Shown: one piece after another, positions 31,674-39,632 of the stretch | Layout: the number at the start of each line of letters is the position of its first letter | How positions within the stretch are numbered: the stretch's first letter is position 1 | NCBI GenBank assembly: GCA_009930475.1 | Contig: RZYC01000032.1 | Coordinates: 1 to 41,263, forward strand | DNA length: 41,263 bases | Direction of reading: 5' to 3' | DNA from: Spartobacteria bacterium | GTDB lineage: Bacteria > Verrucomicrobiota > Kiritimatiellia > RZYC01 | The notes under the pieces: generated by a model | Seen by the model: only the letters and a program-made list of their open reading frames with translations | Database searches by the model: none | Told to the model about the DNA's origin: nothing | Program-made: the position numbers and the translations under genes

Positions 31674-34433
31674 ATGTGGAATAACCGGATCACTTGTATT
31701 TCGTGTTTGTGTGCTGTTTTTTTCGGCTTCTTTGCATGGCCTGCTGTGCGGGCAGAAGATGCACCGGAACGCGATATTGAGTTCGCTTCAGGGCTTGTCG
31801 ACATGGGATTTCCTGATTTTGCTGAAAAATTAGTAAATCGCTTAATCCTTGCTCACCCAGACATGGAAGACAGTGTTAAAATGGTTCGGGCGCAAGTATT
31901 TATTAAACGATCTGATTTCTCGGGCGCAGAAGCTGTTTTAAAATCAATGCCCGCCAATAATCCCAAGGCTCAGGCGATTAATCTAGCCATGGCGAGAGGC
32001 TACTATGCCACGGGAGATATCAATAAAGCGCGGGATATTTACAATGACTTCTTCAATCACTATAAAGACGTTCCGCAAGATAATGATCTACGGCGTTTTT
32101 ATCAGGAATCGGCCTATCAGATGGCGCAAATGCTGCAAGAAGCCAATGATTACAAGGGTGCTGCAGATGCCTATGAGCGAGTCATCACCACGATGGATGA
32201 CAAGATGGTGCGGCGCGGACTGCAGGCGGAGCTGGCTAGTCTGTATATCCGTGCGGTGGAGAAGGGACAGGGAAACCGCGAAGATAATTTACATCGCGCC
32301 GAGCAGATTTGTCAGGATATTCAATGGGGAGGTCTCGATATTCCTTTTGGAAAATCAATCAGCACCATGGCTCATGTAAAACTGCTTTGGGGTGATGAGG
32401 ACGGTGCCCGGGCAACGCTTGAGGAATATCTGGATATGCTCAAGGAAATTGACGCACAGCTGGAAGAGGAAGGCATGCTGGCGCAAAGCCCTATGGCCGG
32501 CGCACGCTTTTTGCTGGGGGAACTGTACGAACGCAAAGCGAATGCGGCAGCGAATGCAGGCCATGCCAATGAAGCGATCGGCCATCTGGCGCGGGCGCTG
32601 ACAGAATACTACAATGTTTTTGTGAAATATGGCGACAGCCAGTTTGGCCCGGAATCAGGCATGCGGGCGCAGGGCATGAAAAGCCGGTTAGAAGATGAAT
32701 ACGGCAAAGAAGTCAAAATCGATTTGGGAGCCCATAAAGCCAGGGCCGGGGCGCAGACCTTTAAAATGGCAGACGGACTGTTCCGCAATCGCGACTACAA
32801 CGGCGCGGTGCGGGAATACACCAAAATGCTCGCGCAATATCCTGAAACAGATATGAGTTCCGGCGCACTGGCCAATGTATTGCGCAGTTACGCGGAAATG
32901 AATGACACCCTGATGATGAAAGCGACTCTGGGTTATATGGGCGAGCGCTTCGGAAACAGTGATCAGGCCGCCATCGGGGTGCTGGTGGCAGGCAAAGTCT
33001 ATTTCGACCGGAAAGATACGGGCATGTATACCTACGTATACGAACAGTATCTGAATTATTTTCCCAAGCATGAGAAAGCGGGTGCGATCCTTTATACGCT
33101 GGCGGCCGTGGCCAAACAGAACGGCGATGAAGCGAAGTCCAACGAATATTTTGCGCGGCTGATCAAGGATTATCCCGAAGACAGCTTTTCCATCAAGGCG
33201 GTCAGCGGACTGGCGTGGTCGGATTATGCCGCAGGCGATTACAAAGCGGCGATCAAAGGATTTAAGCAGTATATAAAAATCGCACAGCCTGGACCAGACA
33301 AAGCCAAGGCCCGGTTTTGTATGGCGGATTCTTATATGAAACTGAATGCGTATCTGCCGGCACTTAAGCTTTTCGATCGACTGGTGAAGGATCTGGCCTC
33401 TTCGAAAAGCCCCTATCACATTTCGGCGGATGCCAGGAAAGCCAATTTGGACATTGTTGAGAAATCCCTTTTCTACATGGGTTACTGCTGCGCCAAGGTA
33501 CAGAAGCCGGCGAAAAAAATTCCGGCATTCCGCAAAATGGCTATCAAATATTTCTCTGTGTATTTGAAACGCTACGGACAGTCCGACCTGGCTCCGAAAG
33601 CCATGGCGCAGCTGGGAGCCATCCAGCTGGAACTGAACAACTTTGATGCGGCGGTTAAAACGTTTAACGATCTCGCGGCACGTTATCCGTCCTCCCCGGA
33701 AGGTGAAAATGCGCTGTTCTCCTTGGTCAAAGCGGCCATGGAAGTAAAAAAATATGATGTGGCATCCAATGCGCTCAACGATATGATGAGCAATAAGGGA
33801 GCCTATACCCCGCAAGATTTCCAAAAAATAGGCCAAATCATGCTGGATGCGGAAGTCTATGCCGATGCCGTTCGCGCTTTTCAGGAGGTCGTGGCCACGT
33901 CGGATGAACGCACGTTGCTGGAACGGTCGCTGTTCGGCATGGGACAGGCGGAATTTGCGCAGCAGCATTATGAAGGAGCGGCTGAATATTTCAGCGAACT
34001 GATGGAACGCTATCCCAAATCCGGATTGTTTTTCGAAGCCAAATTCAGTCTTGGCACGTCCTACAGAGAGCTGGGGAGACTGGATGAAGCCACAGCGGTG
34101 CTGGCGGATCTGTTTAAATATGCCACGGATGCGGAACTGGTGAATAAATCCAACCTGATCCTTGCGAAAGTCCAGCTGGAACAGGGCGACAAGGAAGGGG
34201 CGCTGGCATCGTATCAACGTATTGTTCTGCTGGCTGACGGACGCGATCCCAAGATTAAACCGCTGATTGAAGAGGCCCTGTTAGGCAGTATTCCTATTGC
34301 CATGGAACTGGAGCGCTATCCCGATGTGGAAGACAACTGCACGATGTATGAAACGATGTTCCCCAAAGGAAAAGCGGTTCCCAAATTGAGAGAACTTCGT
34401 CGAGATGCCAAACGCCGTGCGGCACAGAATTGA
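31674..34433 (+). CDS. Secreted TPR-repeat protein
   Basis: A 919-aa exported protein built almost entirely of tetratricopeptide repeats. The signal peptide MWNNRITCISCLCAVFFGFF ends at AVRA before EDAPERD. TPR-like helix pairs run through the whole mature part, for example YKGAADAYERVITTM, YNGAVREYTKMLAQYPETD, YKAAIKGFKQYIKIA, FDAAVKTFNDLAARYPSSPEG, YEGAAEYFSELMERYPKSG and KEGALASYQRIVL, with the YPxS loop typical of YbgF/CpoB-like and BamD-like repeats. An in-frame ATG 27 bases upstream is possible; neither start has a strong ribosome site, and this one gives a better signal peptide. It heads the ExbBD operon and is probably its periplasmic or outer-membrane-facing scaffold (inference). Confidence 0.88.
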   Translation: MWNNRITCISCLCAVFFGFFAWPAVRAEDAPERDIEFASGLVDMGFPDFAEKLVNRLILAHPDMEDSVKMVRAQVFIKRSDFSGAEAVLKSMPANNPKAQAINLAMARGYYATGDINKARDIYNDFFNHYKDVPQDNDLRRFYQESAYQMAQMLQEANDYKGAADAYERVITTMDDKMVRRGLQAELASLYIRAVEKGQGNREDNLHRAEQICQDIQWGGLDIPFGKSISTMAHVKLLWGDEDGARATLEEYLDMLKEIDAQLEEEGMLAQSPMAGARFLLGELYERKANAAANAGHANEAIGHLARALTEYYNVFVKYGDSQFGPESGMRAQGMKSRLEDEYGKEVKIDLGAHKARAGAQTFKMADGLFRNRDYNGAVREYTKMLAQYPETDMSSGALANVLRSYAEMNDTLMMKATLGYMGERFGNSDQAAIGVLVAGKVYFDRKDTGMYTYVYEQYLNYFPKHEKAGAILYTLAAVAKQNGDEAKSNEYFARLIKDYPEDSFSIKAVSGLAWSDYAAGDYKAAIKGFKQYIKIAQPGPDKAKARFCMADSYMKLNAYLPALKLFDRLVKDLASSKSPYHISADARKANLDIVEKSLFYMGYCCAKVQKPAKKIPAFRKMAIKYFSVYLKRYGQSDLAPKAMAQLGAIQLELNNFDAAVKTFNDLAARYPSSPEGENALFSLVKAAMEVKKYDVASNALNDMMSNKGAYTPQDFQKIGQIMLDAEVYADAVRAFQEVVATSDERTLLERSLFGMGQAEFAQQHYEGAAEYFSELMERYPKSGLFFEAKFSLGTSYRELGRLDEATAVLADLFKYATDAELVNKSNLILAKVQLEQGDKEGALASYQRIVLLADGRDPKIKPLIEEALLGSIPIAMELERYPDVEDNCTMYETMFPKGKAVPKLRELRRDAKRRAAQN

Positions 34434-34471
34434 TTTTTTAAGCGAAATGGAATGAAAGAGGAGTCGATTTA

Positions 34472-35278
34472 ATGAAAGCCGTACAGAAAAGATTCAATCG
34501 AAGGTCTATGGGTTTTGCGCTGCTGGCCGGAATACTCCTGGGCGCATCGTCGGCTTGGTCGCAGTGCTATGTGGTCACTAAAAAAGGCCAGCGCATCGAA
34601 GGATCGCGCATTCGCGCTAAATCCAGCGGTGAAATTCTGTTAACCACAGCCAACGGGGTACTCCCCTTCCCTCGTGGAAGTTATATGGAAGCTGTAACGC
34701 CGGAACCCAAAGAATATCAGCAGGCCGTAGACAAAGCGCGTTCGGGCGATTACGACGGCTCCATTTCCTTGCTCAAAGGAATCATTCGGGAATACCAATT
34801 TTTGGAATGGGACAACAAAGCCCGTGACGCCATTGCCAAAATGTACGTTCAAAAAGGCGATTTTGATAATGCCCGCCGTGCCTATGAAGAGGTGTTCGAG
34901 CAGAATCCCGAGCTGAAAGACGACCCGGAATATGGCTGGTCTTATCGCGAAACCTTGTTGAAAAGCGGCAAAACCGCCCAGCTTCTGCCTGAACTGGAAC
35001 AAATCATCAAAACTGGACCCCGTGAAGATGCCGCCAAAGCACAAATCCTTCGCGGTGATATCGCAATGGAAAAAGGCGATGTGGAACCAGCCGTGCTGGA
35101 TTACATGCGCACCATGGTTTTCTTCAAAGATATAAAAGACGTGCAGCCGGAAGCCATTTATAAGGCGGCGGCGGGATTAGAAAAAATGCGGGATAACCGG
35201 TCCGGAGCACTCTATCAGCAGGTGGTGGAGGAATATCCTTCCAGTCCCTATGCCACCAGTGCCAAATCGAAAATGTAG
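34472..35278 (+). CDS. Secreted TPR-containing protein
   Basis: A 268-aa exported protein. The signal peptide (basic MKAVQKRFNRRS, then GFALLAGILLGASSAWS) is followed by a short beta module, CYVVTKKGQRIEGSRIRAKSSGEILLTT, of the same dG-x-x-x-G kind seen in the SUMF1-domain protein. About five TPR-like helix pairs follow from residue 80 (YDGSISLLKGIIREY, FDNARRAYEEVFEQNP, VEPAVLDYMRTM, GALYQQVVEEYPSSPYA). AGGAG lies 9 bases before the ATG, and the gap to the previous gene is 38 bases. It is probably a periplasmic partner of the large TPR protein and the ExbBD motor. Confidence 0.85.
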   Translation: MKAVQKRFNRRSMGFALLAGILLGASSAWSQCYVVTKKGQRIEGSRIRAKSSGEILLTTANGVLPFPRGSYMEAVTPEPKEYQQAVDKARSGDYDGSISLLKGIIREYQFLEWDNKARDAIAKMYVQKGDFDNARRAYEEVFEQNPELKDDPEYGWSYRETLLKSGKTAQLLPELEQIIKTGPREDAAKAQILRGDIAMEKGDVEPAVLDYMRTMVFFKDIKDVQPEAIYKAAAGLEKMRDNRSGALYQQVVEEYPSSPYATSAKSKM

Positions 35279-35325
35279 AAGAAGCAGTCTGAACAATTTT
35301 ATAAAAAACCGATAAGGAGCAAGGT

Positions 35326-36117
35326 ATGTTTAAGAAAACATGGATCATGGTGTTTATTGCAGTGTTAATGCTTTTTTCCAGCGGACTGACTGCACCGGTG
35401 CATGCTCAGACAGAAGTGGCGCAGGGAATGGAATTGAGTGACGATGCCGCGGCCGCCACTTCAGATGGCGGAGGTGATGGCTTCTTTACGATTGTTATGG
35501 GCTCCGGGATCGTTGGCATTATTTTATGGCTATCCCTGTTTGCCTGTTCGGTGGCGGCGGTCTGGCTTATCGTGGATTCATTTATTACCGTACGACACAA
35601 GAAACTGGCACCGCCCCAACTTGTTCTGGCTGTTCAGGACTCCATGGAGCAGGGCGATGTGTTTAAAGCGATGCAGTATTGTGAAGAATGCCCCTGTGCG
35701 CTTTCACGTATTTTGAGCGCGGCGTTTTCCAATGCGCAGGAAGGATTTGAAGCGATTCAGGAAGCGGTGGGCGTTACCGCAGATCAGGAAAGTGAAAAAT
35801 TATTGCAGCGGGTGAATTATTTGAACGTGGTGGGCAATCTATCCCCTTCACTGGGTCTGCTTGGTACGGTGCAGGGAATGATTTTTGCTTTTGCTACACT
35901 GGCTACGCAGTCGGCGGGCGCGGGGCAGCAAAGCGCGCTGGCTATGAATATTTCTCAGGCGCTGTATACGACAGCGGCCGGCCTGATTGTCTCTGTCCCG
36001 GCGGTGGGTTTTTTCTATTTTTTCAAAAACCGTGCGATGAACACGATTCTGGGAATGGAAGCGTTGACCATGGATTTGATCAAAGTCCTGCGTAACGTCG
36101 AAGTCGTTGAAGAGTAA
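35326..36117 (+). CDS. exbB: MotA/TolQ/ExbB proton-channel protein
   Basis: A 263-aa inner-membrane protein of the ExbB/TolQ family, which forms the proton-driven stator with ExbD. It has an N-terminal signal-like helix (residues 5-25), a Gly/Asp-rich stretch, TM1 (about 53-78, SGIVGIILWLSLFACSVAAVWLI), a cytoplasmic helical domain, and TM2/TM3 with the family signature GNLSPSLGLLGTVQGMIFAF and SQALYTTAAGLIVSVPAVGFFYFF. AAGGAG is well placed before the ATG. The cleavable-looking N-terminal extension is common in PVC and Bacteroidota ExbB proteins. It is directly followed by two exbD genes. Confidence 0.93.
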   Translation: MFKKTWIMVFIAVLMLFSSGLTAPVHAQTEVAQGMELSDDAAAATSDGGGDGFFTIVMGSGIVGIILWLSLFACSVAAVWLIVDSFITVRHKKLAPPQLVLAVQDSMEQGDVFKAMQYCEECPCALSRILSAAFSNAQEGFEAIQEAVGVTADQESEKLLQRVNYLNVVGNLSPSLGLLGTVQGMIFAFATLATQSAGAGQQSALAMNISQALYTTAAGLIVSVPAVGFFYFFKNRAMNTILGMEALTMDLIKVLRNVEVVEE

Positions 36118-36138
36118 TCGGACGAAATGAGGTAGAAC

Positions 36139-36573
36139 ATGGCGAGAAGAAAACCTCGCAAACAAGAAGATGGTACGATGAATATGACGCCAATGATTGA
36201 CGTCGTATTTCAGATGATCATTTTCTTCGTTACCACTGCTGACCTGGATCGGAAGGCCTTCGATGCCAAAATACGTCTGGCCATGTCGCCGCACGGCCCG
36301 GCAGTCGAACAACGTGACCCCCGAACCATTACCATTGAAGTGGATAAACGCGGCAAGGTCAAACTGGGGCCGTCCTGGGTGTCTCTCGATGTGCTGCGCA
36401 GCATTATGCGAAAGGCCGTGGCCGATTTCGGTCAGTCGGTACCCGTAGTCATACGCGGTGATCGTATTGCGCAGCATGGACAAATTCGCAAAGTGATGGA
36501 TGTATGTTCTTCGTCCGGCCTCTGGAAAATTAAATTTGCCGCAACAAAAGAGGATGCGAAGGCATCTCAATAA
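36139..36573 (+). CDS. exbD: ExbD/TolR biopolymer transport protein (first copy)
   Basis: A 144-aa ExbD/TolR protein. A short basic cytoplasmic N-terminus precedes a single membrane helix containing the proton-carrying Asp in NMTPMIDVVFQMIIFFVTT (D near residue 21). A periplasmic domain ends in VVIRGDRIAQHGQIRKVMDVCSSSGLWKIKFA, the family's GDxxxxxxxVxxVMD-like segment. It lies 21 bases after exbB and 17 bases before the second exbD. The two copies differ strongly in the periplasmic part, suggesting a heteromeric ExbD dimer. Confidence 0.93.
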   Translation: MARRKPRKQEDGTMNMTPMIDVVFQMIIFFVTTADLDRKAFDAKIRLAMSPHGPAVEQRDPRTITIEVDKRGKVKLGPSWVSLDVLRSIMRKAVADFGQSVPVVIRGDRIAQHGQIRKVMDVCSSSGLWKIKFAATKEDAKASQ

Positions 36574-36590
36574 GCGGAAAGGATGGTAAC

Positions 36591-37001
36591 ATGGCTCGTC
36601 AGAGAAAAAGACCGGAAGCAGAGAATCCTGAAATACCGATGACCCCAATGATTGATGTGGTTTTTCAGTTGTTGATTTATTTTATTGTCACCATGAAACC
36701 CACCGACGTAGTCGCACATCTGGATGTATTCCGCCCTTCGGCCGATAAAAGCGCCCAGGCCAGCGCAGAACAACCCAAACTCATTCGCATCGTTGTTTTC
36801 CCTGACGGCTTTTCTATCAATGATAAACCGGTATCAAAGGTCGAACTGGACAGCTTACTGATGAAATTGGCGTCTATGGATAGAAATCAGACCATCATGA
36901 TCACCTGCGGCTCGCTTTCGCCACACGAAAATATGATTGCGGTGCTGGATTTATGTGCCAAGGCCGGATTGAAAAATTTATCGGTACTCAGCACGGATTA
37001 A
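36591..37001 (+). CDS. exbD: ExbD/TolR biopolymer transport protein (second copy)
   Basis: A 136-aa ExbD/TolR paralogue. The membrane helix IPMTPMIDVVFQLLIYFIVT carries the conserved Asp near residue 20. The periplasmic part (VFRPSADKSAQASAEQPKLIRIVVFPDGF through MIAVLDLCAKAGLKNLSVLST) is of normal length. A good ribosome site (AAAGGA) precedes the ATG. Paired ExbD genes after ExbB are recurrent in PVC bacteria. Confidence 0.93.
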   Translation: MARQRKRPEAENPEIPMTPMIDVVFQLLIYFIVTMKPTDVVAHLDVFRPSADKSAQASAEQPKLIRIVVFPDGFSINDKPVSKVELDSLLMKLASMDRNQTIMITCGSLSPHENMIAVLDLCAKAGLKNLSVLSTD

Positions 37002-37011
37002 GGAAGAAATT

Positions 37012-38433
37012 ATGATTTCAATACGAGCAAGACAGATTATTGACCGCGTTTGGGGGCCGGTGGTGGCGATCGTCATCAACCTGCTGCTGATCGCGGCATT
37101 GATCAAGTATGTGGCGTTCGATTCTAAAGAAAAACAGGCCGACATCGAAGTCACCATGGTCGACGCTGTGGAAACGGATCTGGATGAATTTAACGACCAG
37201 CTGGAACAACTGGATGAAATAGAAGACATGCCGGAAGTAGACATGCCCAATGAATTCAATATGGAAATTGATGCTCCTGTTGTGGATTCCGTTACTCCGG
37301 CACCTGTCGATGCGGTCTCTGATTTTAGCGAATTATCGGTTGGCGATGTGTCCAGTCCGCTGGTTATGAAAGGATTATTTGCCGGCCGTTCATCATCCGG
37401 ACGGAAAGCGTCGCTAGGGAAATACGGCGGGCGCTGGGGGCAGTTTACAGAAAAAGCGGTGCTGAAATCCCTGCGCTGGCTTAAAACACAGCAACGCCCT
37501 GACGGCAGTTGGGAGAAAAATGCCGATGCCATGACCGGATTGGCTCTACTGGCCTTTCTTGCCCATGGAGAAACCCCCAGTTCTCAGGAGTTTGGCGAAA
37601 CGGTCAGTAATGCCATTCGTTTTCTGGCTGGGCGTATTCAGGAAAATGGTCAAATCGGCGGAGGCGGACATAAAGTCTATCCCCATGCCATGGCGACCTA
37701 TGCGCTGGCGGAAGCATATGCACTGACTCGAATTCCAAGCATCAAGCCGGGCTTGACCCGCGCAGTAAAACTGATCGTTGAATCTCAAGGCCCCTCCGGC
37801 CTATGGGATTACGACTGGAAAAAAGGCCCTCGTATGGATACGTCTGTTTCCGGCTGGATGATTCAGGCGCTCAAAGCCGCCTATCTGGCAGGCATTCATG
37901 TCCCGGGCCTGAAAGAGGCGCTGGATAAAGGGATCGCCGGTCTAAAACGCGACATGTACAACAAAGAAACCGGAGCGTTTGGGTACACCGGCATTCAGGG
38001 GCGCAACGACTCCATGACAGGCGTAGCCACGCTGTGTCTGGAGCTGGTGGGTGATGGCGAATCAAGAGAGGCTAAAGGCGGTATTAAAGCCCTTAACGTG
38101 GTTGAATGCAATTGGCAGAAACCAATACAGAGCCCGATCTATGCCTGGTATTATATCACACAGGCGAAATTTCACGCAGGCGGCAACACGTGGAGTTCAT
38201 GGAATAATAAATTTGCCAAGCAATATATCGAACATCAGAGCGACGACGGACATTGGGATTTCCCGACCAAAGAAACCGGTTCCGGCGAAGGCCCCGTTTA
38301 CAGTACCACTCTGTGCGCTTTGACCCTGATGGTCTACTACCGCCATCTGCCATCCTATAAACACACCGAAAATGCCGCACCCAAAACTGCTCCGAAAAAG
38401 TCCAGCGACGAAATAACGATAAGTATTTTTTAG
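37012..38433 (+). CDS. Membrane-anchored squalene-cyclase/prenyltransferase-fold protein
   Basis: A 473-aa protein at the position where TonB or TolA would be expected. One N-terminal membrane helix (about residues 14-35, GPVVAIVINLLLIAALIKYV) is followed by a very acidic segment (residues about 44-90, with VDAVETDLDEF and LDEIEDMPEVDMP) and a Ser/Gly linker. Residues about 140-455 form an alpha/alpha-toroid of the prenyltransferase and squalene-oxidase repeat type, with LKTQQRPDGSWE, YPHAMATYALAEAYAL, SGLWDYDW, DTSVSGWMIQALKAA, NDSMTGVATLCLELVG and QSDDGHWDFP. No DxDD catalytic motif of squalene-hopene cyclases was seen, so a binding rather than cyclisation role is likely. It starts 10 bases after the second exbD, and its stop abuts that of larB. 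Confidence 0.88.
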   Translation: MISIRARQIIDRVWGPVVAIVINLLLIAALIKYVAFDSKEKQADIEVTMVDAVETDLDEFNDQLEQLDEIEDMPEVDMPNEFNMEIDAPVVDSVTPAPVDAVSDFSELSVGDVSSPLVMKGLFAGRSSSGRKASLGKYGGRWGQFTEKAVLKSLRWLKTQQRPDGSWEKNADAMTGLALLAFLAHGETPSSQEFGETVSNAIRFLAGRIQENGQIGGGGHKVYPHAMATYALAEAYALTRIPSIKPGLTRAVKLIVESQGPSGLWDYDWKKGPRMDTSVSGWMIQALKAAYLAGIHVPGLKEALDKGIAGLKRDMYNKETGAFGYTGIQGRNDSMTGVATLCLELVGDGESREAKGGIKALNVVECNWQKPIQSPIYAWYYITQAKFHAGGNTWSSWNNKFAKQYIEHQSDDGHWDFPTKETGSGEGPVYSTTLCALTLMVYYRHLPSYKHTENAAPKTAPKKSSDEITISIF

Positions 38434-39186
38434 CTACGCCTGATTCGTCCTGTTAATCAGCGCGGCATTGAAACCCGCGCCAAATCCGTTATCGATGTTT
38501 ACCACCGTAATGTTGGATGAACAGCTGTTCAGCATGGTCAGCAACGGAGCCAGACCGCCCATGTGCGTCCCGTAACCCACCGAGGTAGGAACGCCGATCA
38601 CCGGACAGGCAGCCAGACCGCCCACCACCGATGGCAAGGCTCCTTCCATGCCTGCCACGGCCACAATACAGCGGGCCTCGCGAATCTTGTCTGCCTGAGC
38701 CAGCAAACGATGAATTCCCGCCACGCCCACATCATAGATGCGTTCTACACGCGCCCCGGCCATTGCCGCCGTCACCGCCGCTTCTTCCGCCACAGGGATG
38801 TCTGCCGTTCCTGCCGACATGACTAAAACACATCCCGTTGCCTTCACTGCTTTTTTCTCCAAAACAATGATCCGAGCAGCAGCATGGTATAGCAATCGGT
38901 CATCCACACCTTGTAGGCGCTCAAACAAATCGGGTTCCGCGCGGGTCAAAAGCAGATTGCTGTTTTCTTTTTCAAGACAACGGTAGATCCCTTCCACCTG
39001 TTCATGCGTTTTGCCCTGACAAAATACAACCTCAGGAAAACCCGTGCGCAGGGCGCGGTGATGATCCACTTTGGCGTACTCTAAATCTTCAAAGGGAAGT
39101 CGCTGCAATGTTTCGAGCACATGGGTCATGTCGGTAGAACCATCTTTAAATCGGCTCAGTAACCGTGTCAGTAATTCGATATCCAT
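38434..39186 (-). CDS. larB: LarB, pyridinium-3,5-biscarboxylic acid mononucleotide synthase
   Basis: A 250-aa LarB that carboxylates nicotinate adenine dinucleotide in the first step of nickel-pincer cofactor synthesis for lactate racemase-type enzymes. The C-terminal half is PurE-like, with VLVMSAGTADIPVAEEAAVTA, VAGMEGALPSVVGGL and PVIGVPTSVGYG; the N-terminal half carries GFPEVVFCQGKT. Length is normal. It converges on the cyclase-fold gene with zero bases between the stop codons (TAG and CTA, 38431-38436). No larA, larC or larE is adjacent, so the pathway would have to be completed elsewhere. Confidence 0.95.
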   Translation of the reverse strand: MDIELLTRLLSRFKDGSTDMTHVLETLQRLPFEDLEYAKVDHHRALRTGFPEVVFCQGKTHEQVEGIYRCLEKENSNLLLTRAEPDLFERLQGVDDRLLYHAAARIIVLEKKAVKATGCVLVMSAGTADIPVAEEAAVTAAMAGARVERIYDVGVAGIHRLLAQADKIREARCIVAVAGMEGALPSVVGGLAACPVIGVPTSVGYGTHMGGLAPLLTMLNSCSSNITVVNIDNGFGAGFNAALINRTNQA

Positions 39187-39264
39187 AATGGGCCTTGTTC
39201 AGTTAAAGTTCATGCGACGCAGAAACAAGCAAGGGGATCAGCAGGTGGGGAATGAGGTTTTCGA

Positions 39265-39338
39265 TGGAGGCGCGAACCGGATTCGAACCGGTGATGCGGA
39301 TTTTGCAGACCCGTGCCTTACCACTTGGCGATCGCGCC
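39265..39338 (-). tRNA. tRNA-Cys (anticodon GCA)
   Basis: The minus strand folds as a full cloverleaf. The acceptor stem is 7 bp (GGCGCGA with TCGCGCC, perfect). The anticodon stem has one G-U pair, and the loop CTGCAAA gives anticodon GCA. The T arm is CCGGTTCGAATCCGG. The discriminator is U, and the 3' CCA is encoded (39265-39267). Length is 74 bases with CCA. Confidence 0.97.
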
Positions 39339-39632
39339 ATCGAAAAAACATGGGAGAAAGTAACACACACTTTGGATTAATCCAGATAAATTTTGATTTT
39401 TTTTAAAAATCTTACAAAAGAAGCAGCAGAACCGGCTCACAGTCTATATTTACCTCTTTATGCCTCCAGCCTGATGCCTTTTCCAGCCTCATCCATCCCC
39501 TGGTTATTACTTGACAAATTCAGAGTTCTTATCCCAACATAACTCAGCTTTCACATGTTTTTCATATTTCGGCTCAATACAATAGTGATCTCGTCGAATA
39601 ATCATAACGAGTTTTAAACAACGGAGAATGTC
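39339..39632. other. Intergenic region between tRNA-Cys and the coiled-coil gene
   Basis: A 294-base A/T-rich gap. It holds a perfect 12-bp palindrome TGGATTAATCCA (39373-39384) upstream of the tRNA on the minus strand. A TTGACA at 39511-39516 has no convincing -10 at the right distance. A TACAAT (39578-39583) about 50 bases before the plus-strand gene could be its -10 box. No ORF or RNA gene was recognised. Confidence 0.4.

Noticed and set aside
32688-34217. Long open frame (509 codons) on the strand opposite the large TPR gene
   Set aside because: It is a shadow of the TPR coding frame: composition is unnatural for a protein, with no ribosome site and no recognisable domain, while the plus strand shows clear TPR repeats.
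37012-38433. Squalene-hopene cyclase making hopanoids
   Set aside because: The toroid repeats are present, but the protein is short, membrane-tethered at the N-terminus and lacks a visible DxDD motif; context is ExbBD rather than terpenoid synthesis.
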